A DNA stretch of 64,000 nt from the IMG/VR virus record IMGVR_UViG_3300011114_000911, positions 1 through 64,000 of that record; one strand, written 5' to 3'. The notes under the pieces are model-generated. The model was not told where the DNA came from. It did no database searches and was given only the letters and a program-made list of their open reading frames with translations. Below, piece after piece: positions 9,060 to 17,958 of the stretch. Made by a program: the position numbers and the translations under genes. Numbering within the stretch: the first letter of the stretch is position 1; every line of letters starts with the position of its first letter. The stretch comes from a virus.

Positions 9060-9416
9060 ATGAGTCATTTTGCAAAAGTAGAAAATGGTATTGTCACCCA
9101 AGTGATAGTTATAGAACAGGATGTTCTCACCACAGGACTTTGGGGCGATCCTGCTGCCTGGGTGCAAACCAGTTACAACACGTATGGTGGGCAACACCAG
9201 CTGGGCGGAACACCACTGAGAAAAAATTATGCTGGTGTGGGTTACATTTACGACCAAAATCTAGATGCATTTTATGCACCCAAACCTTATGCCAGCTGGA
9301 TCTTGGACGAAGCCACCTGCATATGGCAAGCACCCAAATCCATGCCAACTGACGATAAAAACTACTACTGGGACGAACCCACTGTGTCTTGGAAAGTAGT
9401 GGTTGCAACGCCATGA
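9060..9416 (+). CDS. small conserved T4-like phage structural-type protein
   Basis: 118 residues beginning MSHFAKVENGIVTQVIV. Proteins with this opening and the following pattern (WVQTSYNTYGG, NYAGVGYIYD, AFYAPKPYASW, then a Trp-rich end) recur among structural and fibre genes of T4-like phages of aquatic bacteria, in my recollection; their function is unknown. The late box and SD in front indicate expression with virion genes. The ATG of the next gene overlaps its stop (ATGA). Confidence 0.7.
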   Translation: MSHFAKVENGIVTQVIVIEQDVLTTGLWGDPAAWVQTSYNTYGGQHQLGGTPLRKNYAGVGYIYDQNLDAFYAPKPYASWILDEATCIWQAPKSMPTDDKNYYWDEPTVSWKVVVATP

Positions 9417-10183
9417 ATTCAGTGCTGATTGCTGGATGCAGTTTTGCAGGAATAGCAGCAGGATATTCAAATCCAGCGCCCAACATCAATCGCACACGAT
9501 TTAAATTCTTTGATGCACCAGCAGCCGGCAACAGAGCTATTGCTGCTCGTGTGCGATACGAACTGTTCAGAGGCTCATATGATCATGTGATTGTACTTTG
9601 GTCGGGTATAAATCGTATAGATGTACCAGTCACGCTAAAAACACATATTAGAACGCCCAGCAATTACCGATACATATCAGTAATGGAAGAATGGGCATGG
9701 TACCATTCTGGAGGCATGGCTGGCAGTTGGCAGTCAGATGATGTGTGTCCAGCTGCAATAAAATCTCAATTTCGTGAAGAATATCTAAATCAAACTGCTA
9801 GGTCGGCCACAGACACAACCTTAGCGGCCATTATAGACACACAAGATTTATTAAAATCTTGCAAAATTGACTATACCATGTGTTTTATCTACGACATAAA
9901 TCAAAGTTACAATGACACAGTAGACAAAGTGACCAACACCAAATATCGTACCATTGGATTTGATCGCTGGCCACAATGGTTGGCCTTGGAGCATTGTTTG
10001 GGCAAAATTGACCCCACATCAAGTCTGTACAACATGGTCGACTGGGGAAAATTTAACAAAGTCACTCCGCCTTATGAATACTGTGTCAAGCAAAATCTAC
10101 AACAAATTGACAAGTTTCATCCTAGCTCTTTTGGCATGGCAGAATGGTTTGAAACACAATTGGGTATTGATTTAACCAGTTGA
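9413..10183 (+). CDS. SGNH/GDSL-hydrolase-like protein
   Basis: 256 residues. SGNH blocks are visible: GCSF near residue 7 (nucleophile Ser), PAAGNRA (Gly), LWSGINR (Asn), and KFHPSSFG near the C-terminus (His). SGNH enzymes remove acyl groups from glycans, lipids or other esters; the substrate here is unknown. The start at 9413 overlaps the previous stop as ATGA, like many genes here. It is one of five SGNH-like proteins in the window (see also 26744, 50814, 53503, 57323). Confidence 0.65.
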   Translation: MNSVLIAGCSFAGIAAGYSNPAPNINRTRFKFFDAPAAGNRAIAARVRYELFRGSYDHVIVLWSGINRIDVPVTLKTHIRTPSNYRYISVMEEWAWYHSGGMAGSWQSDDVCPAAIKSQFREEYLNQTARSATDTTLAAIIDTQDLLKSCKIDYTMCFIYDINQSYNDTVDKVTNTKYRTIGFDRWPQWLALEHCLGKIDPTSSLYNMVDWGKFNKVTPPYEYCVKQNLQQIDKFHPSSFGMAEWFETQLGIDLTS

Positions 10184-10184
10184 G

Positions 10185-10213
10185 TTGTGTGTGCCAGCGG
10201 TGTGTGTTACAAT
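10185..10213 (+). promoter_or_regulatory. sigma70-like promoter, leaderless type
   Basis: TTGTGT, 17 bp, TACAAT. The exonuclease ATG (10219) is 6 nt past the -10 box, at the expected transcription start, with no Shine-Dalgarno. Confidence 0.6.
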
Positions 10214-10218
10214 ACACT

Positions 10219-10743
10219 ATGGCAGATTTAATGATTGACATTGAAGGTCTGGGTACCGGACCAGACACCACTATACTGACTATTGCGGCTCAGAGTTTTG
10301 ATCCGCTGGGACACGGCTACCACGATCGATACTACTATGCTAGAATTGATTTGGAAAGTCAGCCTGATCGCAGTATTCAACAAGGCACTATAGATTGGTG
10401 GGCCACCCAACCTGCAGCAGCACGTGACGAAGCATTCAATGAGCATGATCGTATTCCACTAGATCAAGCACTGGACCAACTGGCCAAGTTTATTTGGCAA
10501 AGCCGATTGATCTGGGCCAATGGTCCCACTTACGATATGAACATTATTGAACATGCTTACAAAAGCTATGGCCGACCCTTGCCCTGGCAATTTTACGTGG
10601 TTCGTGATGCCCGCACCATATATAGTTTGTGGCCTGATTTGCCTCGTCCTGCTACCAGTCACCATGCACTGGAAGACTGCCGACGGCAAATTGACATGTT
10701 GCAGGCCACACTAAAACATCTAAACATCAGAGAGCTCAAATGA
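10219..10743 (+). CDS. 3'-5' exonuclease, DEDDh, Rv2179c-like
   Basis: 174 residues. RNase-H-like exonuclease with D7/E9 (MIDIEGLG), a third acid at D106 (WANGPTYD) and the final H149 and D153 (SHHALEDC), i.e. the DEDDh set. The TIDWW block matches the Rv2179c-like group (PF16473). T4 has a functionally similar enzyme, DexA, involved in host DNA breakdown or DNA processing; whether this is its counterpart is not certain. The start at 10219 sits directly at a sigma70 promoter. It overlaps the dNMP kinase gene by 4 nt, suggesting a nucleotide-recycling pair. Confidence 0.82.
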   Translation: MADLMIDIEGLGTGPDTTILTIAAQSFDPLGHGYHDRYYYARIDLESQPDRSIQQGTIDWWATQPAAARDEAFNEHDRIPLDQALDQLAKFIWQSRLIWANGPTYDMNIIEHAYKSYGRPLPWQFYVVRDARTIYSLWPDLPRPATSHHALEDCRRQIDMLQATLKHLNIRELK

Positions 10744-11414
10744 TTATTGGAATTTGTGGATTTATTGGATCAGGCAAAGATACTGTGGCAGATTATCTCA
10801 CAAACTTGCACGAGTTTCGTAGAGAAAGTTTTGCCAACAGCCTCAAAGATTCTGTAGCACATGTGTTTGGCTGGGACAGAACCATGCTAGAAGGCCGCAC
10901 CAAACAAGCCCGTGAATGGCGCGAACAAGTAGACTCATGGTGGGCAGATCGACTGAACATGCCCGAACTCACTCCAAGATGGGTGCTGCAACACTGGGGC
11001 ACAGAAGTATGTCGTCAAGGATTCCACGATGATATTTGGATTGCCAGTTTGGAAAACAAACTGCGTAACAGCCAAGATGACATAGTAATTTCTGACTGTA
11101 GGTTTCCCAATGAAATTGCAGCAATACGACGAGCCAACGGGCTAGTTGTACGAGTTGTTCGCGGCGCAGAACCCACCTGGTACGATGATGCTGTGGCAGT
11201 TAATCAAGGCGAATTTGGTAACATGGCCTGGACCACCAGTAAGTCTCGACTGGCCAAACTCAAAATACATGCCAGCGAAACTGCCTGGGTGGGTACCCGA
11301 TTTGATGTAATCTTAGACAACAACGGATCATTGGATGACCTGTATGCTCAAGTGCATCAGTTGGTCACACATCCGGTTCAAGATCTCCTGGCCGCCACGG
11401 CAAATCAGACCTGA
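10740..11414 (+). CDS. 1: deoxynucleoside monophosphate kinase (gp1-like)
   Basis: 224 residues. P-loop GFIGSGKDT at residues 7-15, then FANSLKD, a LEGRTKQAREW segment, WVLQHWGTE, and DIVISDCRFPNE with an acidic site, the normal order for phage dNMP kinases such as T4 gp1. The enzyme phosphorylates dNMPs from host DNA to dNDPs for phage synthesis. It is in an operon (4-nt overlap) with the exonuclease that would supply dNMPs. Its 3' end overlaps the convergent HNH gene by 50 nt. Confidence 0.88.
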   Translation: MIIGICGFIGSGKDTVADYLTNLHEFRRESFANSLKDSVAHVFGWDRTMLEGRTKQAREWREQVDSWWADRLNMPELTPRWVLQHWGTEVCRQGFHDDIWIASLENKLRNSQDDIVISDCRFPNEIAAIRRANGLVVRVVRGAEPTWYDDAVAVNQGEFGNMAWTTSKSRLAKLKIHASETAWVGTRFDVILDNNGSLDDLYAQVHQLVTHPVQDLLAATANQT

Positions 11415-11709
11415 GCAATTCTTCCACACAGTTTTTGCATACTGATTTGAGATTTTTTGGTGTGGCATTGCTGAGATTGCCGTCCTGGTGATACACCAAG
11501 ATTTGGCTAACATATCTAGCTCGGAATCCGCAACGGTCACAGCTCATTTTCTTTTTGTAGCCTGCTGATTTCCATCGTGGTTCTCGTGGTCGGATTCCGC
11601 GATTTTTCCTAGCACAAGTTTCACAACGTTTTCTATAATGCTTGATGCCCTCGCGGATGTAGTTCACAGCACAAGGGCGTTGTCCGCAGGCTTGACAAAT
11701 GGGTCTCAT
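11365..11709 (-). CDS. HNH-type zinc-finger protein
   Basis: 114 residues with two Cys pairs near the start (CQACG, CETCARK) and a treble-clef HNH-like unit in the second half (CDRCGF, VYHQDGN, NLKSVCKNC). HNH modules of this kind occur in small phage endonucleases; the central His is present, so nuclease activity is plausible. The start at ATG 11709 is chosen because an AATAAATA late box ends 5 nt before it and the protein then opens MRPICQACG; extending to TTG 11769 would add a tail without SD. It lies opposite the dNMP kinase and next to the sheath gene. Confidence 0.6.
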   Translation of the reverse strand: MRPICQACGQRPCAVNYIREGIKHYRKRCETCARKNRGIRPREPRWKSAGYKKKMSCDRCGFRARYVSQILVYHQDGNLSNATPKNLKSVCKNCVEELLRSDLPWRPGDLEPDV

Positions 11710-11713
11710 GGGG

Positions 11714-11721
11714 TATTTATT
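11714..11721 (-). promoter_or_regulatory. late promoter box, leaderless type
   Basis: AATAAATA on the minus strand, ending 5 nt before ATG 11709 of the HNH gene. No Shine-Dalgarno fits between. Confidence 0.6.
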
Positions 11722-11773
11722 GTCGTGGACCTTTGCCAAAGGGCACTGTATCATGTGTTTTTTTGACAATTGC

Positions 11774-11781
11774 TATAAATA
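11774..11781 (+). promoter_or_regulatory. 18: late promoter box for tail sheath
   Basis: Perfect TATAAATA, 26 nt upstream of the sheath ATG. The leader carries AAAAGGA. This is the clearest T4-type late promoter in the window. Confidence 0.85.
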
Positions 11782-11806
11782 TCAGTAACTTGAAAAGGAA
11801 ACCACC

Positions 11807-14800
11807 ATGGCTCTAACATCACCCGGCGTACAAGTAACTGTAATTGACGAAAGTCAATACATCCCTTCTGCCGTCAACACCGTACCTTATTTTATAATTG
11901 CTACAGCACAGAACAAAGTTTCTAGTGATGGCATCACAGTAGCAGCAGGTACCACGGCAGCCAATGCCAACAAAACTTATCTCATTACCAGCCAACGCGA
12001 TCTTACTGCTACATTTGGTGTGCCATTCTTTTACAATACCACCACAGGTACTCCAATCAATGGATATGAGCTCAACGAATACGGATTGCTGGCAGCGTAC
12101 AGTGCATTGGGTGTTACCAATCGTGCGTACATACAACGTGTTGATATAAATCTCACTGATCTCACAGCCAGTTTGACTCGCCCCACTGGCAATGCCAACA
12201 ATGGCGCTTACTGGCTGGATACCTCTACAACTGTTTGGGGCATACAGGAATGGGATCAGACCACTGGCACATTCACAGTGATGACTCCAATGGTCATTAC
12301 CGACACTGCGGACGTGGTAAACTACAGTGGAGGAGATTACACTCCCCAAGCATCAATTGGTAGCATTGGCGATTATGCAGTGTCAGCTGTGTCACTAAAA
12401 CTGCCTACCTATTACAAAAATTCCAGTAATACCTGGGTGGCCCTGGGTTCTCAAGCCTGGCAAACATCTTACCCCACTGTTACTGGTACCAATGCTCCCA
12501 GCAGTTTGACTGCAGGTTACAACATGTACATCAATGGCAGTTTAGTTACTGTGGGTGCTACCAACACAGTGGCTGGATTTGCAGCAGTGATCAACACCGC
12601 AGCCATACCAGGCGTCACTGCCGCGGCAGTGTCAGGTCAATTGAACATATACGCTAACTCTCTTGCCACTGCCGACGGATCCACTGCGACCACCGGGCAT
12701 GTGGTCATCCAACCTGGACCAAATCAAGGTTCAGCGTTGCTGACCACACTGGGCATTGCCGAAGATGAATATTACACACCTATATATTTCCCAGGTTACA
12801 GTTATCAAGCACCTCGTTGGAGAACCACAGATACTGTTCCTCGTCCTACCGGAAGTGTGTGGAATAATCTCAGCACTGTAAATAATGGTATACAACTGTC
12901 AATTAAACAGTACAGCACTGCACTAGATACCTGGGTGGCACAAACAACATCAGTTTATTCGGGCGATAGCACAGCCATTTATGGATTGGACCCTACAGGC
13001 GGCGGAAAGAACATTCCAGTTGGCACAACCTATGCTGCCTATGATGCAAACCTTGTGACCACTACCCCTAACAGCACAATGGCTTTTCAAATACTTGAAA
13101 GAGTTGCATTGGGTGCCACTATTGTAACTGGAACCACAATTCCCACTGGTAATGCGTTCACAGTGGGTGATACGTTTACTCTTAAAGGCACAGAAGCTGG
13201 ACAAAGCGCAACTAATTCAGCCACTGTGACCATTGGCGGAACTGGTAGCGTGGCCAATTTTATCAGTGCAGTTAGTGCTGCTGGCGTTCCTTATGTGAGC
13301 GCCAGTGTAAATTCTGCAGGCAACATTGTGTTTACACACAGCCAAGGTGGAAACATGTTTTTGGTACCTCTTACTGGTACTCCGATAACCACCGCTGGTT
13401 TCAGCACCAACACAAGCAAAGTACGTGCTTCCAACAGCACAGCTAATCAATTGAATCTTAGCAACTGGGTGACCACACCGTTGTTCACTTATACTGCCAG
13501 CAATACTGCGCCGTCCCAAGATCCTGCAGATGGACGTTTATGGTATTACAGCTCTGTGGATGATTGCGATATCATGATTCAAGACAATGGTGATTGGAAA
13601 GGTTATCAAAATGTCACCAACGATGTTCGCGGCTATGACTTGAGTAACACCAATGCAACAGGCCCAATTGTGGCAGCAACAGCACCACTAACACAAACTG
13701 ACTCAGCTGAATCACCATTGGTGTACGGCGACCTGTGGGTGGATACCAGCGATTTGGAAAATTATCCCAGGTTGTATCGTTGGGAATCGGCCAGCGGAGT
13801 TGATCAATGGGTACAGATTGACACAACAGATCAAACTACTCAAAGCGGTATTTTGTTTGCTGATGCTCGCTGGGCATCAAATGGTACTACTGACCCAGTG
13901 GCAGATCCATTCCCAACTATTGTCAGTTTGTTGACTAGCAATTACCTAGATCCTGATGCGCCTAATCCTGCACTGTATCCACAGGGTATGTTGTTATGGA
14001 ATGCTCGTCGCAGCGGCTACAATGTAAAATCTTTCCAAGCAGATTATTTTACTACCACAGCGACCGACTACAGCATTGGTGTGTATTCTAATACCACTAC
14101 ATATCGGGCAAATGATTTTGTCAGCTATGACAACGGCATCTATGTGTGTACCGCTACTACCACAGGAAATACTCCCAGCAACACAGCATATTGGGACTTG
14201 ATTGTTCTCAACACCTGGCTCACAGCAAGTGGCAACCGTCCAACCGGTGCCATGTATGGCGGGCGTCAGGCACAACGCAAGATGATTGTGGCTGCCATGA
14301 AGAGTGGTATTGACACCAGTGTGGCTGCTAGAGAAGAGCAAAATGGATTCAACCTCATTGGTACTCCAGCATATCCTGAACTGACTCCCAATATGATTGC
14401 TCTCAGCAATGAGCGCAACAACACACTGTTTGTGGTCGCAGACACACCAATGAGATTAGGACCAGATGGCAACAGCTTGGTTGAATGGGCTACTAATAAT
14501 CTTGGCCTGGGATTGCCCACAGAAGACGGAAACATTGCCACCAGTAACTATGCTGGTGCATTTTATCCAAGTTGTTTGACTACAGACCTTGGCGGCAACA
14601 CTGTGGTACAACCTCCAAGCCATATGATGATACGTACTATTCTGCGTAGTGATGCAGTGAGTTATCCATGGTTAGCCCCTGCTGGCACACGACGTGGTGT
14701 GATTGATAATGCCACAGCAATTGGTTATATCGATGCTATCACTGGTGAATTCCAACAAATTGGTGTGAGTCAAAGCGTAAGAGACATCCTGTACGAACGC

Positions 14801-15205
14801 AATATCAATCCAATCACGTTTATTCCAGGTATTGGTATTACCAACTTCGGTAACAAAACCACCACAACCACAACCACTGCATTGGATCGTATCAATGTGG
14901 CACGTTTGGTTTGCTTCTTGCGTGGCAGACTGGAAGAAGTTGGAAAACTGTTCTTGTTTGAACCCAATGATCAGATCACACGTAATTCTATCGCCAATCT
15001 GTGCAACAGCTTGATGATTGACTTGGTGGCCAAACGTGCTATCTACGACTATTTGGTGGTATGTGACTTGAGTAACAATACTCCTGCACGTATTGACAGA
15101 AATGAATTGTGGGTTGATATTGCCATTGAACCAGTGAAGGCGGTGGAGTTTATCTACATTCCGTTGCGTATCAAGAATACTGGCGCAATTGCAGCTGGTG
15201 GTTAA
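11807..15205 (+). CDS. 18: tail sheath protein gp18, enlarged
   Basis: 1132 residues. The N-terminus (SPGVQVTVIDESQY, then YFIIATAQNK) and the C-terminal about 350 residues (KMIVAAMKSGI, FYPSCLTTDL, APAGTRRGVID, LCFLRGRLEEVGK-like, DYLVVCD) are those of T4-family contractile sheath proteins. T4 gp18 has 659 residues; the additional mass lies in the middle, probably as domains on the outside of the sheath. One insert, about residues 754-800 (YRANDFVSYDNGIYVC, YW), resembles a small carbohydrate-binding module and recalls the one in gp14. Late promoter and SD are clear. Confidence 0.93.
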   Translation: MALTSPGVQVTVIDESQYIPSAVNTVPYFIIATAQNKVSSDGITVAAGTTAANANKTYLITSQRDLTATFGVPFFYNTTTGTPINGYELNEYGLLAAYSALGVTNRAYIQRVDINLTDLTASLTRPTGNANNGAYWLDTSTTVWGIQEWDQTTGTFTVMTPMVITDTADVVNYSGGDYTPQASIGSIGDYAVSAVSLKLPTYYKNSSNTWVALGSQAWQTSYPTVTGTNAPSSLTAGYNMYINGSLVTVGATNTVAGFAAVINTAAIPGVTAAAVSGQLNIYANSLATADGSTATTGHVVIQPGPNQGSALLTTLGIAEDEYYTPIYFPGYSYQAPRWRTTDTVPRPTGSVWNNLSTVNNGIQLSIKQYSTALDTWVAQTTSVYSGDSTAIYGLDPTGGGKNIPVGTTYAAYDANLVTTTPNSTMAFQILERVALGATIVTGTTIPTGNAFTVGDTFTLKGTEAGQSATNSATVTIGGTGSVANFISAVSAAGVPYVSASVNSAGNIVFTHSQGGNMFLVPLTGTPITTAGFSTNTSKVRASNSTANQLNLSNWVTTPLFTYTASNTAPSQDPADGRLWYYSSVDDCDIMIQDNGDWKGYQNVTNDVRGYDLSNTNATGPIVAATAPLTQTDSAESPLVYGDLWVDTSDLENYPRLYRWESASGVDQWVQIDTTDQTTQSGILFADARWASNGTTDPVADPFPTIVSLLTSNYLDPDAPNPALYPQGMLLWNARRSGYNVKSFQADYFTTTATDYSIGVYSNTTTYRANDFVSYDNGIYVCTATTTGNTPSNTAYWDLIVLNTWLTASGNRPTGAMYGGRQAQRKMIVAAMKSGIDTSVAAREEQNGFNLIGTPAYPELTPNMIALSNERNNTLFVVADTPMRLGPDGNSLVEWATNNLGLGLPTEDGNIATSNYAGAFYPSCLTTDLGGNTVVQPPSHMMIRTILRSDAVSYPWLAPAGTRRGVIDNATAIGYIDAITGEFQQIGVSQSVRDILYERNINPITFIPGIGITNFGNKTTTTTTTALDRINVARLVCFLRGRLEEVGKLFLFEPNDQITRNSIANLCNSLMIDLVAKRAIYDYLVVCDLSNNTPARIDRNELWVDIAIEPVKAVEFIYIPLRIKNTGAIAAGG

Positions 15206-15212
15206 TGATCAC

Positions 15213-15242
15213 GAGTTGGGGCTGAAAAGTTAGCCCCAACTC
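15213..15242 (+). terminator. strong hairpin between gp18 and gp19
   Basis: GAGTTGGGGCT pairs perfectly with AGCCCCAACTC (11 bp, 8-nt loop). No T-run follows, so it may be an mRNA 3'-end stabiliser or processing site rather than a classical intrinsic terminator. The gp19 late box begins 4 nt after it. Confidence 0.6.
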
Positions 15243-15245
15243 AAA

Positions 15246-15253
15246 GGTAAATA
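15246..15253 (+). promoter_or_regulatory. 19: late promoter box for tail tube
   Basis: GGTAAATA, 22 nt before ATG 15275; AGGAG in the leader. Confidence 0.6.
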
Positions 15254-15274
15254 AACATATAGGAGAGATAACAA

Positions 15275-15916
15275 ATGGCAGTTTCATCATTACAGCGCAT
15301 GACAGTACCCTTGGCAAGTGACCAAAGCTCATCAACCCAAGGCTTGTTAATGCCCAAACTCAGATATCGCTTTAGAGTGATGTTTGATAACTTTGGTGTT
15401 TCAACACCTACCACTGAATTGACCAAACAAGTAATCAGTTTTGCCCGCCCAAATCTTACTTTTGAAGAAATTGCGGTACCTGTTTACAACAGCACATTGA
15501 AGCTGGCCGGCCGTCATAGCTGGGCAGATTCTGTTTGCGAAATACGCGACGATGCATCTAATTCAGTGTCTAAACTGGTAGGCGAACAGCTACAGAAACA
15601 AATGGACTTCCTGGAGATGTCCAGTGCTGCCAGCGGTATTGATTACAAGTTTGTGACTAGACTTGAAATACTTGACGGTGGCAACGGCGCCAACTTACCG
15701 GTGGTTCTAGAAGCTTGGGAATTGTATGGTTGCTATCTCAAAGCTGCCGACTACGGTGCCATGAATTACGGCACCAACGAAGCAGTCACAGTAAGCATGA
15801 CCATTGCTTATGACAATGCTGCTCAGATTGGTACCAATGGATTGACCACATCTGGTATTGGTGGCATAATTGGTCGAACAGTAGGCGACGTGGTAACAGG
15901 CGCTGGCGCAGCGTAA
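15275..15916 (+). CDS. 19: tail tube protein gp19
   Basis: 213 residues. The family plan is clear: YRFRVMFDNFG, KQVISFARPNLTFEE, VYNSTLKLAGRHSW, then ILDGGNG, WELYGCYLKAADYG and VSMTIAYDNA at the C-terminal half. Tube proteins stack as hexamers inside the sheath. It follows gp18, as in T4, with its own late box and AGGAG. Confidence 0.92.
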   Translation: MAVSSLQRMTVPLASDQSSSTQGLLMPKLRYRFRVMFDNFGVSTPTTELTKQVISFARPNLTFEEIAVPVYNSTLKLAGRHSWADSVCEIRDDASNSVSKLVGEQLQKQMDFLEMSSAASGIDYKFVTRLEILDGGNGANLPVVLEAWELYGCYLKAADYGAMNYGTNEAVTVSMTIAYDNAAQIGTNGLTTSGIGGIIGRTVGDVVTGAGAA

Positions 15917-15921
15917 TACTT

Positions 15922-17094
15922 GTGGGTAGCTTTGGTCAGGATTTTGCCAAGGGATTCTTTGGCACTGAGGGAACTCGGGACTATACTCACGCCAGCAAAG
16001 TATTCCGGACCAACGCCTACGAACTTAAACCCCGGTTTAAGTTTCTCTTTCATGTGACATTCACAATCAACACAGGACAAATACCTGCACTGAATGGTAT
16101 ATTTGCCACAGACGATGTGACCAATCTCAGCTATGTGGTCAAAACAGCAAGTTTACCCACTTACAGTATAGACACTGCCACAATGAATCAGTACAATCGC
16201 AAAAGATTAGTACAGACCAAAATAAAATACAATCCTGTTACTATCACATTCCACGATGACGGCGGCGACAATGTGCGAAACATGTGGTACAACTACTACG
16301 CCTACTACTACAAAGATGCCAGCCAAAAATATGGCAGCGATGCCAATACCAACGGCAGTGCAGGACGCAGTCAAAGTCAACAAGATGGATTTGGTGGCTG
16401 GGACCGAGATATCTATTCAAATGATAGACAGGTCAACGACTGGGGCTACATTGGCGAAAGTTACAACGATGGCACTAGTTCGCCCAGCGGTAAACCGCCG
16501 TTTTTCAGTGACATACGCATAGCTGGATTTGATAAAAATCACAAGTATGCAGAATATGTGTTGATCAATCCTATAATTTCCGGTTGGCAGCATGACACGT
16601 ATGATTATGCTCAAGGCAATGGTATCATGGAAAACAAAATGACCATTGACTACGAAACAGTGAAATACTACGACAAAGCCCCTAACAAGCCACCAGGCTT
16701 TGCCAACCCCAGTCATTACGACACACGCCGCAGTCCAATTGCCCGGCCAGGGTCTACCAACAGCATATTTGGTCAAGGTGGATTGTTGGATGTGGTGGAT
16801 GGAATCAGCGAAGACTTGCAGTCAGGATCGGTACTGGGCCTGATTGGCGCAGTGCAAAAAGCAGGAACATTCTACAACACCAATCAACAAAACGGTGGAT
16901 TTAAAAAATTGCTGATCAACGAGGCCACGGCATTGGGAACACAGGCCATACAAGGCGCATTGCCTGGCGCAGTACGTGCTGTGGCCAACAGAGCCGATGG
17001 CTGGATATTCCCTACTGCACAATTTAACAGAAATAACACCGGGGTCAATCAAACTCAAGCCGAAACCGATAGATTGTTAAGAACACGACAATGA
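15922..17094 (+). CDS. tail-tube-like protein, possible tube initiator
   Basis: 390 residues starting at GTG 15922, 5 nt after gp19. The first half has a tube-protein-like plan: KFLFHVTFTIN, LSYVVKTASLPTYSID, YNRKRLVQTKIKYNPVTITF-like strands and NMWYNYYAYYY. The second half has a loop-rich region, a PIISGWQHDTYDYAQG segment and an Ala/Gly-rich tail. Proteins of the gp19 superfamily include T4 gp54 and gp48, the tube initiation and cap proteins; position and length would suit one of these, but I cannot decide between that and a second tube-like protein. Confidence 0.6.
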   Translation: MGSFGQDFAKGFFGTEGTRDYTHASKVFRTNAYELKPRFKFLFHVTFTINTGQIPALNGIFATDDVTNLSYVVKTASLPTYSIDTATMNQYNRKRLVQTKIKYNPVTITFHDDGGDNVRNMWYNYYAYYYKDASQKYGSDANTNGSAGRSQSQQDGFGGWDRDIYSNDRQVNDWGYIGESYNDGTSSPSGKPPFFSDIRIAGFDKNHKYAEYVLINPIISGWQHDTYDYAQGNGIMENKMTIDYETVKYYDKAPNKPPGFANPSHYDTRRSPIARPGSTNSIFGQGGLLDVVDGISEDLQSGSVLGLIGAVQKAGTFYNTNQQNGGFKKLLINEATALGTQAIQGALPGAVRAVANRADGWIFPTAQFNRNNTGVNQTQAETDRLLRTRQ

Positions 17095-17459
17095 CCACAG
17101 TTAACACTACCAATTTCAACATTGATCAGACTGTCAGAGTTTATGATCAATTTTACAACTTTGACGTCAATGTTCCTGCCGACGAATATGATATTGTGTA
17201 CAGTTTTTTCCAGAGAGAAATGACAACTCCCCGCGCAGCCGGCAATTTCACAGTGAGTTTGTTTCGTGTGGCCCAAGAAACTCAAATACCTGCATTGACT
17301 TTGTTGCAGGGATTTCAAGGCAGCGGAGCCAGCAATGGTATCAATCTCAATGTGTCGTTGGCATACTATTTAAACTTGATTCGTGACCGATCTACATTGC
17401 TAGGGGTGGGAACGCCAGTGGTACCCAATTATTATCCTGCACAGGCAGTGTTACAATGA
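17091..17459 (+). CDS. small conserved structural-type protein
   Basis: 122 residues, unknown function. It has a beta-rich opening (VRVYDQFYNFDVNVPADEYDIVYSFF) and ends TPVVPNYYPAQAVLQ. It is coupled to both neighbours by ATGA overlaps between the tube-like protein and gp4, so it is most likely a virion or assembly protein. Confidence 0.65.
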   Translation: MTTVNTTNFNIDQTVRVYDQFYNFDVNVPADEYDIVYSFFQREMTTPRAAGNFTVSLFRVAQETQIPALTLLQGFQGSGASNGINLNVSLAYYLNLIRDRSTLLGVGTPVVPNYYPAQAVLQ

Positions 17460-17890
17460 GTCATTGGGCACAAGGCAAATACGAAGTACTGAACGCTGCC
17501 AAGTATGTGGGCAATGGTATTCCTCGTTATCGTTCAGGTTGGGAACTCAGCTTTATGCGATTCTGTGACAACAACGAACATATCTTGCAATGGGCCAGTG
17601 AGAGCATAGCTATTCCTTATAGAAATCCTGTAACAGGAAAAATGTCGCAGTACATTCCTGATTTTTTAGTGACTTATCGCAACAAAAACAACACCATGCG
17701 AGCTGAGTTGATTGAAATCAAACCCAAAAAGCAAAGCGTGATTGAAAGCAAAATGAGCAGTAGAGATCGTGCAGTGGTAGCAGTGAACTATGCCAAATGG
17801 GCTTCTGCCCAGAAATGGTGTAATCGCAATGGCCTGAACTTTAGGGTGATCACTGAATTGGACATGTTTGCAAACGGCAAAAGAAAATAG
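17456..17890 (+). CDS. 4: gp4-like head completion protein (TnsA-like nuclease fold)
   Basis: 144 residues. WELSFMRFCDNN, IPYRNPVTGK, YIPDFLVTY and LIEIKPKKQ give the E...D...ExK pattern of the TnsA-N-like nuclease fold that T4 head completion protein gp4 belongs to. gp4 acts on filled heads before tail joining. Length is close to T4 gp4. ATGA overlap with the preceding gene. The late box of the homing endonuclease begins at its stop. Confidence 0.83.
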   Translation: MSHWAQGKYEVLNAAKYVGNGIPRYRSGWELSFMRFCDNNEHILQWASESIAIPYRNPVTGKMSQYIPDFLVTYRNKNNTMRAELIEIKPKKQSVIESKMSSRDRAVVAVNYAKWASAQKWCNRNGLNFRVITELDMFANGKRK

Positions 17891-17897
17891 ATAAATA
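17890..17897 (+). promoter_or_regulatory. late promoter box upstream of HNH gene
   Basis: GATAAATA starting in the stop codon of gp4, 62 nt before ATG 17959. It may serve the homing endonuclease and gp16. The leader is unusually long for this genome and ends in AAAGGAG. Confidence 0.5.
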
Positions 17898-17958
17898 AAA
17901 GTGCCAGTCGCGATGTACCACCATCCACTGACTCTAACGCTTTAAAGGAGCATCAGCA

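Noticed and set aside
11710-11769. Longer start (TTG 11769) for the HNH protein
   Set aside because: No SD before it, and a late box lies inside this stretch 5 nt before ATG 11709, which makes the shorter protein likelier.
17891-17958. tRNA or small RNA in the gap before the HNH gene
   Set aside because: No cloverleaf could be drawn; the gap holds a late box and a Shine-Dalgarno only.
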